Translations under genes and position numbers: made by a program | Shown here: in pieces, positions 21,485 through 34,000 of the stretch | How the letters are laid out: every line of letters starts with the position of its first letter | Position numbering within the stretch: the first letter of the stretch is position 1 | Notes under the pieces: generated by a model | Told to the model about the DNA's origin: nothing | The model's input: only the letters and a program-made list of their open reading frames with translations | Databases searched by the model: none | DNA from: Undaria pinnatifida | Lineage: Eukaryota; Sar; Phaeophyceae; Laminariales; Alariaceae | NCBI GenBank assembly: GCA_012845835.1 | Contig: JABAKD010000027.1 | Span: 15,782,073 to 15,846,072 of the forward strand | Direction: 5' to 3' | Length of the DNA: 64,000 nucleotides

Positions 21485-24400
21485 CGACTGTACAACATTT
21501 TTTGTTTTTTATTGGACTCTTGTCACTACTGTTCACGTCTAGTTGGAGGCCGTCCTTGTTTATTTTGTCTCAGAAATTGTTGTTGCTTTTATTCACGTCT
21601 TATTTGATGGTCATCCGAAGCCTTTTTATCACGAAGTGGTGGCCATTCGACCTAATTTACTGCGCCCTTGTTGCTTCTGCGCCTACGTCCAATTGATGGC
21701 CACCCAAGTTATCGTGCTTGGAAATTATCGGCCATTCGACGTATTTTTCTCAGAAATTGATAGCCGTCTGAGTTACTTTTACTTACAAATTAATGGCCAT
21801 CTGACCTAGTTAGCTGGGCACTTGCTATTTGTCCACGTACGTCGTACGTATCTCGGGGAAAATGCTATACACAACAGTGTACCACTCTGTCCGCATTTTT
21901 TTTAGCACTTTTTGGGTATTATATTGTTACTTATCCGCGTATCTCGTTGGAAATGTCGTACAGTAGTACAGTACCGGAGTACCGGTATACCACTACTTCG
22001 AAGTATGTCCGCAAAAGTACCATTTGTTGGATTACTTTCAATACCCATACCATCCTCAGAAAATCTGCCACATTTTGCGAGTTTATTGAGGTAGTGTTCA
22101 GAGCAAAAAAAAGTTTAAGCTGTCCGTCTGCGAGGGATAAAGTTACTTGAATATACACCGTGAACACTTTTCGCGGTGTAACCCAATAACAAATTCCAGA
22201 TTTTTCAGGAAAATATGCAGAAAAAGTGGTCCGCCACATCAGTGACACACCAAGAACACACACGACACCAAGAGAGGTAACAAACAAGGAGAACGGCACC
22301 ATGGTGATCATCACCAGCAACCACCAGCTGTGCCCGGGTAGAACTAACACACAAAAACCACGTATTTACCAGGTTTATGGTTTACACAAAAAACACCCGC
22401 AAAACCAAAGGCGGTTCGAAATAAAAAGGAAAAAGGCGACGCGTTTCACAAGTGTACGTGACGTAACACATGATTTTGCCTTAAAATTTTGCCTAGAGTG
22501 TTTTTTTTCTGGCGATCGAGAACCAACGAGGTAGCTTCTAGGAATTGTACGACTGATACATACAGCGTTTGAAATGATGTCTTTGCATCTGAAATCTGGG
22601 TGCTTCAAGGTTTGATGACAGATGCCGTCCGCCGCCTCGACGGCACCGGGTGTGATGGCAATCGGTCGGCGTGCGGCCATGCCTGTGTCTGGCACAATTT
22701 GCTCGATATACGACGAAACGCCTCCTTTCAAGCAGCTGGTGGTTTGTAGCAGAGATGCGCATTGCCCGTCCCGATTTTGCGAACGGTTCGCAAATCCGTA
22801 AGATAAGATACAAAATTCTCGAAAATACATGCTGTTGTTTCTCTGAAGGATTGTCAACAGCTCCGGTAAAAAAACGCCTGTATTTATGGTGGAAATCCCT
22901 CTTTCGTGCGTACGTATTCTCCCAGGGGGGTGATAACGATCCGCCCCCTAGTGCAATATTCGGTGTTATCATGTTAGTTTTTGAGTGCGGTTCTCGGAAG
23001 CGTTTATTTTGCGACATTACCCCTACGTTCGCACACAAAATTGCGGTATCACGATCCCCTGGTTTGCAGTGGTTGTTGTATTGCTGTGTGCTTGTTCTAC
23101 TCTTTCACAGCTGGTGGTTGTTGGTGATGATTGCCGTTGTGCCGTTCTCCTTGTGTGTTTCCTGTCCAGGTAGGTGTTCAGTGTTGTGTGTTTTTATTGG
23201 CGTGTCACTGGTGTGTCATTTCATTGTTGCTTCTGCACATTTCCTTGGTTTGCTTTTTTGGTGGAGTTATTATTATCATTTTTGCCCTCAGACTAATAAG
23301 CGTAGATGCCCCGACATAAATCGAATGTCCTTACGTAAAGCAGTAGACTAGTAGTGGAATTCGTTTTTTGGCTATTTCTACTCCATTGAATTTACCAAAA
23401 GCGTTCACGGTGTACCAGGTATGTTCGACAAGTTTCATCAGTCAGACGTACAGCTTCGAGGCTTAGCCCATGAGACTACCCCATAATGCGATCTGGCACC
23501 CATCACACTACTAGTTAGTAGAGACGAATGCTACGATAGACCTACTAACAGCAAAGAAAGCACGTTTCGGCTGAAACAATCGTTTTCCTTAACCCAAAAT
23601 GGTCTTGATTTTCGTTAATTTCGTTAGTTTTGTTCTTGTTTTGCAATATGAACGCTTTGACCAGTGGGGTATAAACCCTTATCATGTTACGAGTGTCAGA
23701 AACGAAACGGTCATGTCACCTCTACCGTGTTCAATGCGTCCATTAATAGACAATACAGGTACCTCGTACATGTATTTTATAAAAATATTTCAAGGACGTC
23801 AGCCGTGAGTTCGACGAATTTTAGGTCAATACTCATCTTTGCAAGCTGCGTTTTTGGTACTTGCAATTATTATTTTTGCCCTCCGACAATATAGCGCAGA
23901 TGCCGTTCCGACATAAATCGAACATCCTTCCATAAAGCAGCAGTATCTCTTTTGGGCTCGTCCAAGTTCCCCAGTCGATACACGGGGGTCGCTGTCTTCT
24001 GCTAAAATATATATTTTTCTGTCCGCTATCAGAAGCTACGGAGACGTAGCGCGTGCGAACATTTTTTTTCCATACTGTCCCTAACGACTGACGCTCCAAA
24101 ACCACAACAACAACGGATTTCGATAGCCCACACATGCTGTACACAAGCGGCCCGCGCCAACTTCCGCCTACAACTCCGGTGCCCTGTGCCTTGAGTTACG
24201 TATCCAAGACTAGAAAGTACTCAGATCTGATCAGATACCGTATGTTGACAAGCAAACACATCATTCGGAAGTTACGCACAGATGATTGATCAACACAAAC
24301 AATGCAGGGTCTAACGGTCAAGCAAGTGAGCGGTTGTGGCCCAACGACAGTCGAAGTCGGTTCCAGCTTCTGGTAGTGGGTCGAACAAGGTGGCTTCGCC

Positions 24401-25625
24401 ATCTCTTGGGTCGGCCGGCCCTGCAGCATGCCACACCATCACCACATCCCAGCATGGCTCAGATATTTTGCTGCACAAACGACGTCAAACGATGGATTCA
24501 AACCACAACGGCTCCCAATTCAGCGCGTAGTTTCTTATATATAGCCATGTAATCAGAAATAGCAAATTAAAACGCCACCAATTCAGTGCGTAATAGTTGT
24601 TTTCTTAGTAATGAAAGTAGAAACAGGGTGGCCCTGACTTCAATCGTCGTAGTCTTAAAATGTGTTAACAGCATCAACCTTCAATGTGTTCTATGTTGGA
24701 ATGGCCAGCTTCAAGAGCACATTCGACACTGAACACCTGACACCCCTCCGGCACCGCTCCTCCCTTTTCCCAAATTCCGGGCGAAACGTGGTGGGGTCAA
24801 CCGCCCTGCGATACCCGTCCCTCCCGTTCGCCACATGCCCTACACATTGGAAACCCTTTTTACTCGCGCACTCACTGCACTGAATGCAACGTGTCTGTCC
24901 GACAAACCAGGTTACATATCTGGATGTGCCATTTTCTGTCGGACGAAACAGGGTACATATCAAGGTACCGCGATAAAACAAAAACGCCTCTCGATCCAAC
25001 CTCTCGCGCAACTATTAATACCTCCATTGCGGATTAAACGAGGTTCTCTATTATGCACAAGAGCGGACACCGCCAAAATATCTCCACAACGTCATCCGCG
25101 TGGCTACCTACCGCCAAAATGCCTCCGCTACGCACACTCGTGGCCTCCCAACCTAACACGGAACAAAACAAAACCCAGCAAAAATCAAACACGCAACTAG
25201 AAAATTCTAGCAAAAATCTCCATTTCCGTTCCCTGCACACGTGGCTTCCCAACGGTAACACGGAAACAGAAAAAATCCAGGAAAATCTCATTTATTTTCC
25301 CTGCACACGCGTGGCTTCCCAGCTTCAACACGTCCTCAGAAATTTCCGAGAAACATCTCCATTCTCATCCGTGCACACCCGAGACTTCCCAACTTGACGT
25401 GGGACCATAATGTGACACGAAGACATCTCAATTCCCTTCTCCTCTCCACACGCGTGGCTTCCCAACTAATCACGCGACAAGAGTTTTCAAGAAAACACCC
25501 CAGATTTTTCGAGGAGATACCAGATGTTTCTAGGAAACATCTCATTCCCCGTCTTCTCGTTCTGGTGTTTTTTTCGCCGCCAGCACACATGGAGCCTCGT
25601 CATCTTCATTAAGCCCGTTGACTGG
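21485..25625. other. Intergenic region between convergent TRM7 and mTERF genes
   Basis: No coding exon supported. It holds degenerate tandem repeats at 21540-21815 (GATGGCCATCCGACC-like units), a large inverted repeat (22226-22345 against 23092-23230), a CATCTTTGCAAGCT-family copy at 23834, and degenerate tandem repeats of about 75 bp at 25130-25510 (CGTGGCTTCCCAAC). Open frames here (for example 22671-23351) overlap these repeats. Confidence 0.5.
22226..23230. mobile_element. Inverted-repeat (foldback-like) structure
   Basis: Arm 22226-22345 read in reverse complement matches 23092-23230: both contain ACAGCTGGTGGTTG, GTGCCGTTCTCCTTG and GGTGTGTCACTG in the same order. Arms are about 120-140 bp with roughly 750 bp between. 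No transposase seen; a foldback element or two inverted copies of one repeat are equally possible. Confidence 0.45.
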
Positions 25626-28600
25626 TTATTTCGTGCTCGGTGGGAGCTGAGGGCGTCCTTGCTTGGGTTTCTTGGGAGGAAGGCCCGTTGCCCTTGCCGT
25701 TACCTCCTGGGACGAAAAAAAAATGAACGGTCAGAGACAGCGATTTCAGGCTTCAGACGAGACCTTGTATCAGGTATATCTTCATGGCTATATTGATGGC
25801 CTTTTTTGGCTCCTTAGCCACAGTGCTGCAAAAATGACACGACCGACCTTGATTCCAAGTAGAATGTCCCCGAAACAGGGCCGGTGCACTAACGGGGCTA
25901 CGCTAACCACGCATCTTATGCCATACTTGCAGGTTTAGCCGCAGGTGCCACCGCCTTTAAGGGCCTTAACGACCGTATTTACGTGGAACAAAAAATGTTA
26001 CCTGGTAACAAAAAACAGGCGGAGGGGTTCTCACCGAGACGTTGTTGCTCGTCGACTGCCCCCCGAGGTTTCCGATGGCTTTGCGCTGTGGCTCCGAGAG
26101 GAGGCTCTCCGCGTCCGACTCACCGCTCCGTACGGCCTCCCTGCCGCGGCGATTCCAAGCACGGACATAGCAATAAAACAAAAATCAGAGGTGCGCGGCA
26201 AATGCTTTGGGTACGTAGGCATTCCCCCCTTTCACATAATAAAAAAAATGCGATCAAGAAAACAGAGATATGCGGCAACCCATGGGAAGGTATCAGACGC
26301 ATTTTCTCCTTAATCCGTACTAATATAATATAATACCAAGTGCTTGATGAGGGTGACTTATTCTTTAATTCCAATCACAGAACAAAGCGACAATTATAGC
26401 ATATGTAATACAAGAAAAGCGCCGCGAGCATGTACCGTTTGCTCCTTTTCACCTACTGCACTCGTAGGTGCCTTACGAACGAACGCGTTTTTTCTAGCAT
26501 ATTTTCTACTTGGTGTTGGGCGCGAGAATGTTCATCTCCTCTTCCTGCCGCGGTGATTTCCAAGCACAAGAAAAGTGCGGGCGAACCAAACAGAGACATG
26601 CAATGCGCCACATGCGATCGAGTACGTATGCTTTTCCCCCTTCCCCCCCGGCCCACTAGGTACGGGTAGGTGTTTGAGGAGCGTGTATTTTTATCAACCT
26701 TTTGGGAGCGTGTATGTTCTTTTGTCTAGTCGACATGGTGTTATGAGCGTGTGCTCTGCTATTCCCCTCGCTGACGTTGCCACCAACACTACTGCCAAGT
26801 AACAACTAACGCCGGTGCTACAATAGGTGCAGCACCTCTGTGCTATTTTTGTTTTTTCTGCATGACGGGGCTCCTTAACCCACCTTAACCCACCTCAACC
26901 CACCTCAACCCACCTCAACCCAAAATCGTCCGAATTTTTCAATTCTTGATTCACAGCACGCCTTTTTTGGGATACCTAGGTTATAGGATTGTTGATGACG
27001 AAATGACTTTCATTTTTTGTCAAAAGCAGTTTTGGGGGTGAGGTATAGAGCTTGCGGTCGATAAACCCAAGAAAAATGAAAGCACTTCTACCCCAACCAA
27101 CTCTCAACAACAACAACAACCACAACAACAACGCATGTTCTCTCTAATCCCACCTGTTAGCCAAGTACGCTCGCTTGAAATCTTGGTAGACGATTGGCTG
27201 CACCTTAGCCACCTTCCGGGCGAAGTCAGCGTCCCCTTGCTGAAGCGCGATGTTCAACCCCACCAGCGTGATTGGCCGCCCCCTGGAGACACCACCCAAA
27301 ACGGTCCAAGCACGAGACGGAGAAAATAAATACGACAGCAAAGAGTGCGTACATTAGTGCAACAGGGAGCTCTCATTAAACACAACCAATAAATAGAAAG
27401 AGCCGCCTTGACCGCAATGTAGATTACTATCTAGGAAAAAGTATGGAATTCGGGGAATTTGGTTTGGACCACGTGTGCTTCCAGTATTATGGGAAGGAAA
27501 ATATAAACAACAAACTGCCGAAAACACTAAAACAAACACTACTTTAGACCCTAACCCCAACCCTACCTACACATACATACATACATACATACATACATAC
27601 ACACATACATACATACATACATACATACATACATACATACATACATACATACATACATACATACATACATACATACATACATACATACATACATACATAC
27701 ATACATACATACATACATACATACATAATACATACATACATACATACAACTTCGTCCGGAAAAAATACGACCTTCTTTTCGTTGGAAAATTGGTCGACCA
27801 CATTAAAGCTCAGTGTATCAAAATGTTCCCCGATTTCCACACACTTCATCACTTCATCCAGGATAACAAGCCAGACGTCTCGTCAAGGCTGCTGAATGGA
27901 AATAGTATGCTGGGCGCATTTTTTGACCCTTTCCTTGCATTATCCATTTTTTAGGCGTGCAGCACCACGGCATGAAAAGGCCATACAGAACCTCCCCAGC
28001 CCAAGATTCTTCTCCTAACCGACGCGTGCTGGTGGTACACCGGAATTTTGGACAACAATTGTGTATGTCTTGTACATGGATACAAAAAAGTATCATTACC
28101 TGATGATGAGGAACTCGGTTCTTGGCTCGATGACGGTGTCAAGGGGGTAGGAGAAGTAGGCGGGGAAGGTCAGCACGTCGTAAACGCTCAGACCCATTTC
28201 CTCCACCAGGTAGTCCATCTGGTGCATACACCCACATCAACGAAAAAACAAAACAGCCGGCCATGAGTACAGAGACACAAGACGTAGATACAAGAAACAC
28301 ACAAGACACACCAAACACGCAAGACACACAAGAAACACATGCGTAAACACACACGGAAACAGACACAAGACATGTTAACAAGCGCACCTACACAACACAC
28401 TAACACCCCCACACACGCGCGTACCATATTTTATCCTGGCAATCATGCGCTTCAAGCAGACAGCCTCAACGGCCCAACTTAAGGCCCCTCAAAAGTAGTG
28501 CCGTCGGCCGATGAAACAAAAGAGTCCACCATACATACGCAAGGCTGTGGCGTCACAATTATAGTTTTCAAGTACTATAGGCAATTGCATGAGCCGTCAA

Positions 28601-31023
28601 GAGCACAATAAACCCAATCAGAATCAACAACCAAAACCTAAAAACCAAAACCCAGACGAACAAAAAACAAAAAATCAAACAGCAAACCAAAACTAAAAAA
28701 TAAGTATCAAAACCAGAGCCGAAACACAAAAAAACAGAAACAACCATTACATCGCGGTCTGCGACCCACAGCACAATCCAATCAATCTTGCATAGCCTTA
28801 AGTTATGAACCCGCATGGGCTGATCCGTGTTACTTGTCAGGTGCGAGTAGTGACACGTACCAGGTATGCACCAGTATGGACCTGGCACATCGTAGGCTGT
28901 CTCCCGATTTCACTTGTTATATGTTTCTGGCGGAGCCATGAATTGCGTCAGCTGTGATCTATGCATGTACCACCTTTGGTTTGTTTGTGTTTTTTTCTCT
29001 GGGCTATTCCTCATCTCCAGAGTGACTGGCGCCTGTCCTGTGACCACGAACTCGATTATGCGAGTTAATGTGAGAACAACAACAACAACAACAACTTGTG
29101 CGGGGGCTAAGGGCGGTGGCTATTTGTTTTTTCCTCCAGTTTTTACAAGAGCCTCGTCCCCTTTTTTGACTTAAAACACCCCTCGGGATTTGAAGGTAAT
29201 CACATTCCAAATGGAAAGCTTGTATAATTATATATATAACATATATCTCCCTTGCTCAAACGCCCCACCTAATATCGAAATCCGCCAGATTAATAAACAC
29301 TTCACGCACTGGATATCACCTCATTATCTTCCTAGAGCCATCCATGCGGCTGCTGCTTCCCCCCCCCCCCCCCCCCCGCCCCGAACGCCCCCTTCTTCCC
29401 CACCACCCGCACCATCGCCTAGACCTAGCACCACACGTATAACAACCCCCCCCCCCCCCCCCCCCCGCCCCCACCCCCCACCTCCCCAACCCCCCCACCC
29501 CATCCCACCCCCACCCCCTCGAACACTCCGCCCTCTCTCTACTCACTGATTGTACGACTTACCCAAAGATATACATGATAAACTGATGCATTCTTTCCAA
29601 AACCGTCACATTTATCCCCTCAAAATAATGTATAGTTTCCACGTACAGATTGAGCTGCCCCACACGCCCCCCCCCCCGCCCCAACCCCCACCCCCTATGA
29701 TAAACTGGTGCATTTATTTTTATTTTTATTTTTTTCCCAAAACCGTCAGATTTATCCCCTCAAAAGGATTTATAGCTTCCACGCACAAATTTCCCGACCG
29801 TCCGCCCCCCCCCCCCCCCTTCTCCCCCCCTCCAACCCCGCTCGCTTTTGATCAAAACCAGGCCCCCACGTCCTTCAAAACTCCGCCCCCCCCTCACCGG
29901 TTATTCGACCTACAGGATTCACTTGATAAACGGATACATTTCCCTCCACAGCTGTCAGGTTTCGTTCCCCTCAAAAACGGGTTTATAGTTTCCGCGCACA
30001 GACTGACTAACATCACCCTGTTGACCCTGATAGTTACACTGTAGTTGTAAGGGGAGTCGCCGACCTATATCCTTAATGAGGACACACAACTCGTAATACG
30101 CGCGATCGGAGTATCACACACAGCTTGCAAAGATAAGTTTCGACGAAATCTTCGATCTCACAGCTGGAGTGTATTTTCATTTTTTATAATATACCTGGTA
30201 TATAACATACATATAATTAGTAGTCCCCCAACAATTCCAACAAGGCGGTATTCCGATATAAGGCGGTATTCCGATATAAGGCGGTCAAAAATCCCTTGGC
30301 GCGACTCAGCAATGTCACCAAAGTACTCATAACCTCGATAACCTCGAGTGAAAACGGCGGCTATGGCACCCCCAACAAGGCGCTCATACTTGCTCTGGCA
30401 CACCACCGCCTTACTCGATGCCCCCGACTGCACATTCGACTGCACATTCGGCGCCCCCGACTGCAATATCTAGATATTTCGCTTCGCTTACCTTGGGAGC
30501 GAGGTTGGTGTGGACGTCATACCCGAGCACGGGGGGCAGTCTTGACACGAAACGGCCGACGTTCTGCACTCCCAGTTTCTTCAGGTAACGCACCACCCCC
30601 GACATGTGCCGCTCCCTCTCTAGCCCCAGCAACGACGGAAACGCCCTGTATAAAGCGGTCACAACAAATTCAGCCCAAACTGGGGAGGATGCGTATGCAA
30701 CAGGATAGCTCTCGCTAGCGTCTCACGCTGGTGGGCACTTGCAACGGTGTACCAGGGTTTATTAGAGCTTGTCTTGTGACGACGGGTTTGAGGGTTAGAC
30801 CAAGGCGAGAACAACAACAACGGCTGTTGCGGTATCTACGCCACGTGGTGATTTTGGCAATATCCCCGCCGGTGATGGCACGGTCCTTAGACAAGAACTT
30901 GACCACGTCTTGCATGCGCGGAATGAACAGGAACAAGAACAAGAACAAGAACAAGAACAAGGACAAGAACAAGAAAAGAACGAGAACAACAACAACAACA
31001 AAGACAATAACAACAAGAAAAAT

Positions 31024-31061
<38 letters not shown>

Positions 31062-34000
31062 GACCAAGACTAAGCACAGGGAAACAATCACGACAAGAAC
31101 TGGAACAAGATCGAGAACAGGAATAAGAATAAGAACCGCTGTTGCTGTGTCCAACACATCACCTGACAATCTTGACGGTAAGGTTTGCAGACAAGAACTT
31201 TAGCACTTGTTGTATATATTTTTTTCCCCCGTCCCATTTATTGTCCTCGCACTACTCTCGCCCTCCCTCCCTGTAGTACTCAGATCAGGGGTCACATACG
31301 GGGCTCTCCTCCCGCCTCCCCTCTACAAAAGTGCCTTCGTTTTTATCGCGAGAATAATTCAGCATTTTCTTCCCTCGTCGACTCGCGTCAAATTGTGTCG
31401 AATTGTGCCGAATCGCCGCCTACCCACGCTCTGCTAGGCGCTCTCAGCAGTTGATCCTTTTTTTTTTTCTTGTGCATTTTTGCAAAAAAAGTTCAAGTCT
31501 TGCCACGGTGGGAATCGAACTCAAGGACCAACGCTATTAATAGTAACGCTCGAGAGTAACCACCACACCACACCATCGGGGCGAGCGGCTCTACATGCGC
31601 GGAAAAAACAACAAGAACAGGAACAAGAAGAAGAAGAAGACGTATAAGTACAAGGAGAATAACAAGAACAAGGAAAATAATAAGGACAAGAACGACAACA
31701 ACTCACCTGATAATTTTCGCAATATCCCTGCTGTTGATGGCGAGATCCTCGGACAAGAAGTTGACCACGTCTTGCATACGCGGTAGGGGCACTGCGAACA
31801 GCAGAGGGAACGTTTGCAGCACCCGCGGCAGATCGTCCTCGGACACGCCTACGTCTTTCCACAAAAACCGAACCTGGGAGGAAGGGGAAGGGGGGGCGGG
31901 GGATGAAACACGGGGAGGAGCAATTTTCGGACATTTTTTTTCTTTCTTCTTTGTGTGTGTGAGCATTTCGACGTTTCGTGGAGGAAGGCTATACCCTTTT
32001 TTTTCCGAAGAAAAACGTAAGTAAGCCGGCCAGGTTGAATAAAAAGTGGGAGCAAGTCACGAGGGTTGACACCGCAAACACAAACCTGATCAGATATCAC
32101 GGCGTTCAGATCGAGGGTATACACATATACATGGTGTATTCCATCTATTTCGGAGCCCACGGACAGCGACCAAACAAAAAGGCGAATGCGGTTTTACCAC
32201 GCGAGTGTTTGCGGGCAGCAGGGAAGAAAAAATAATCACCATGATGCGCAAGTGTCGTATGTCTCCTTCCGTGGTACGTCGGACGCATCCCCTAATCCAG
32301 CAGAACGGCTTGTTTCGCGCGGCAGACGCTGCAATCGCCCCTTTTTTTTCGACACGTTTTCCCTCAGCACCGTCTGCAACCATCTCAACATCACCTACTT
32401 GTATGTTTCCGCATTTTGATGCCCCGCCCTCAACAGCAATTTTCCCTGTAGTGCCGGTTTGTACCCTTAATAGCCAACGATACCGACCTTATACCGGACA
32501 CCGGCACTATCAGGTATAGCACCTATACTGGTATTACCGTAGTATAACGGGTTCCAGTCGTGTCAATCGATTTAACCGGCACTATACGGGCAATAGGCAC
32601 CATTCAACCGGCATTATACGGGAAATAGGCACTATTCAACTGGCAATATATAGGCAATAGGCACAATTCAACCGGCACTGCAGGGAGACCCCCACTGCAT
32701 GACGTCACTCACTCTCGGAGCAAGCTCCCCCCTGATGCTGGCGCAAAGTATCCTCGGGTACGCCCTTACTACCCTCTCCATATCCACTACCCCCGCCTTC
32801 CGCAAGAACCGTGCCACTGGGAGCATCTGGCCATCGATGCGCTGGAGGACCAGCCAGGGAGCTTGCCGGATAAGCGAGCCAATGCTTGTCGCCTTAATTC
32901 CCACCTACAACACCGTATGCAAGGGAGTCCGCATTGGTTGGATGCTATAAGTCTGAGGAGCGGGGCGAGGAGGGAGGGGCGGGGTATTCAATGTCTGTTG
33001 CCTGGATTCCTACCTAAAGTATCGCATTCAAGGGGAGTTGCAACTGGGCGAAGAATGTCAGTTTGAGGGAAGGGTTGTGGTTTCCAATTGGGCGGAGGCT
33101 TTAGTTTGGGGGAGGTTGGGGGGGGGGGAAGGGGGGGGAGGATATACGGGGGGCTATGCTCGTCGCCGAAATTCCCACCTTCCAAATGGGTGCACGCTAT
33201 TAGTGTAAGGGAAGGACTGTCGGATCAAGGAAGCCTATGTCTGCCGCCCCTGTAGAATGGAAACCCAATATGTTGGGGACAAACGACTTGAAAACAGTGA
33301 ATAGAATAGTTATTTAGAAGTCGTGAAGGAGTTAATACCCACCTGACCTTCACACAAGGGGGTTTCGTTTGGCGGAGGCTTGCAGTTCCAGGGGAAGGTC
33401 GTGCTATGCCTGGGCGCTTGCTCTTCGTTGATGCTAGAGCCCGTCAACTCGGCTGGGCCTCGGACTGTAACAGGACAAGCGTCTCTTGAGTCAAAATTGA
33501 ATATCGACCTGTTTTCGGGCCTCCCGAGCCAAAATCATACACGGACGTCATGCATTTTATGAGCCGACTGTTTTGGGTCTAAATGTCAACCATTTTACGG
33601 TAAGTGCGCCTGCGAGCGTAGCGCACAACACCGACTATGAAACATCCGTGGCAGTCCCCATTTAGGATACATGCAATCGTAGTTTTTTTTTTTGCCTGAC
33701 TTGCCCCTGGAGATGAGGCCCAACCTTCTCAGGGTTGGTGTAACGTCTCCGTGGTTGTGCCGGTTTAGGATATACGCAATCGTACTTTTCCATTTTGTTT
33801 TAGATGAAGCACAGCGGGTGTACTTTCGCGAGTAACATACGACGTCAGCTATGAAACGTCCGCGGTTGCCCCAGTTTAGGATACACACAAATCGTGTTTT
33901 TTTGGTTTGGTCAGCCCCCTGAAGATGGGGCACCAGGCAGTATATGCCGTGTGTGCCCAACAGCAGGGTTTTCCCACGGATATAAGGGAATGCTGTCTTT

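Noticed and set aside
22671-23351. 226-residue open frame with hydrophobic segments
   Set aside because: Its 3' half overlaps one arm of an inverted repeat, the opposite strand is equally open, and no family signature or splice support exists.
27144-27153. Stop codon at 27144 as the end of the mTERF protein
   Set aside because: Possible, but a good donor lies just before it and two further in-phase exons follow with coding character, so the longer form was preferred.
31500-31582. tRNA gene on the minus strand
   Set aside because: The B-box-like region fits, but the acceptor stem has mismatches and the D and anticodon arms cannot be folded convincingly. The collinear copy at 63298 indicates a SINE head rather than a functional tRNA.
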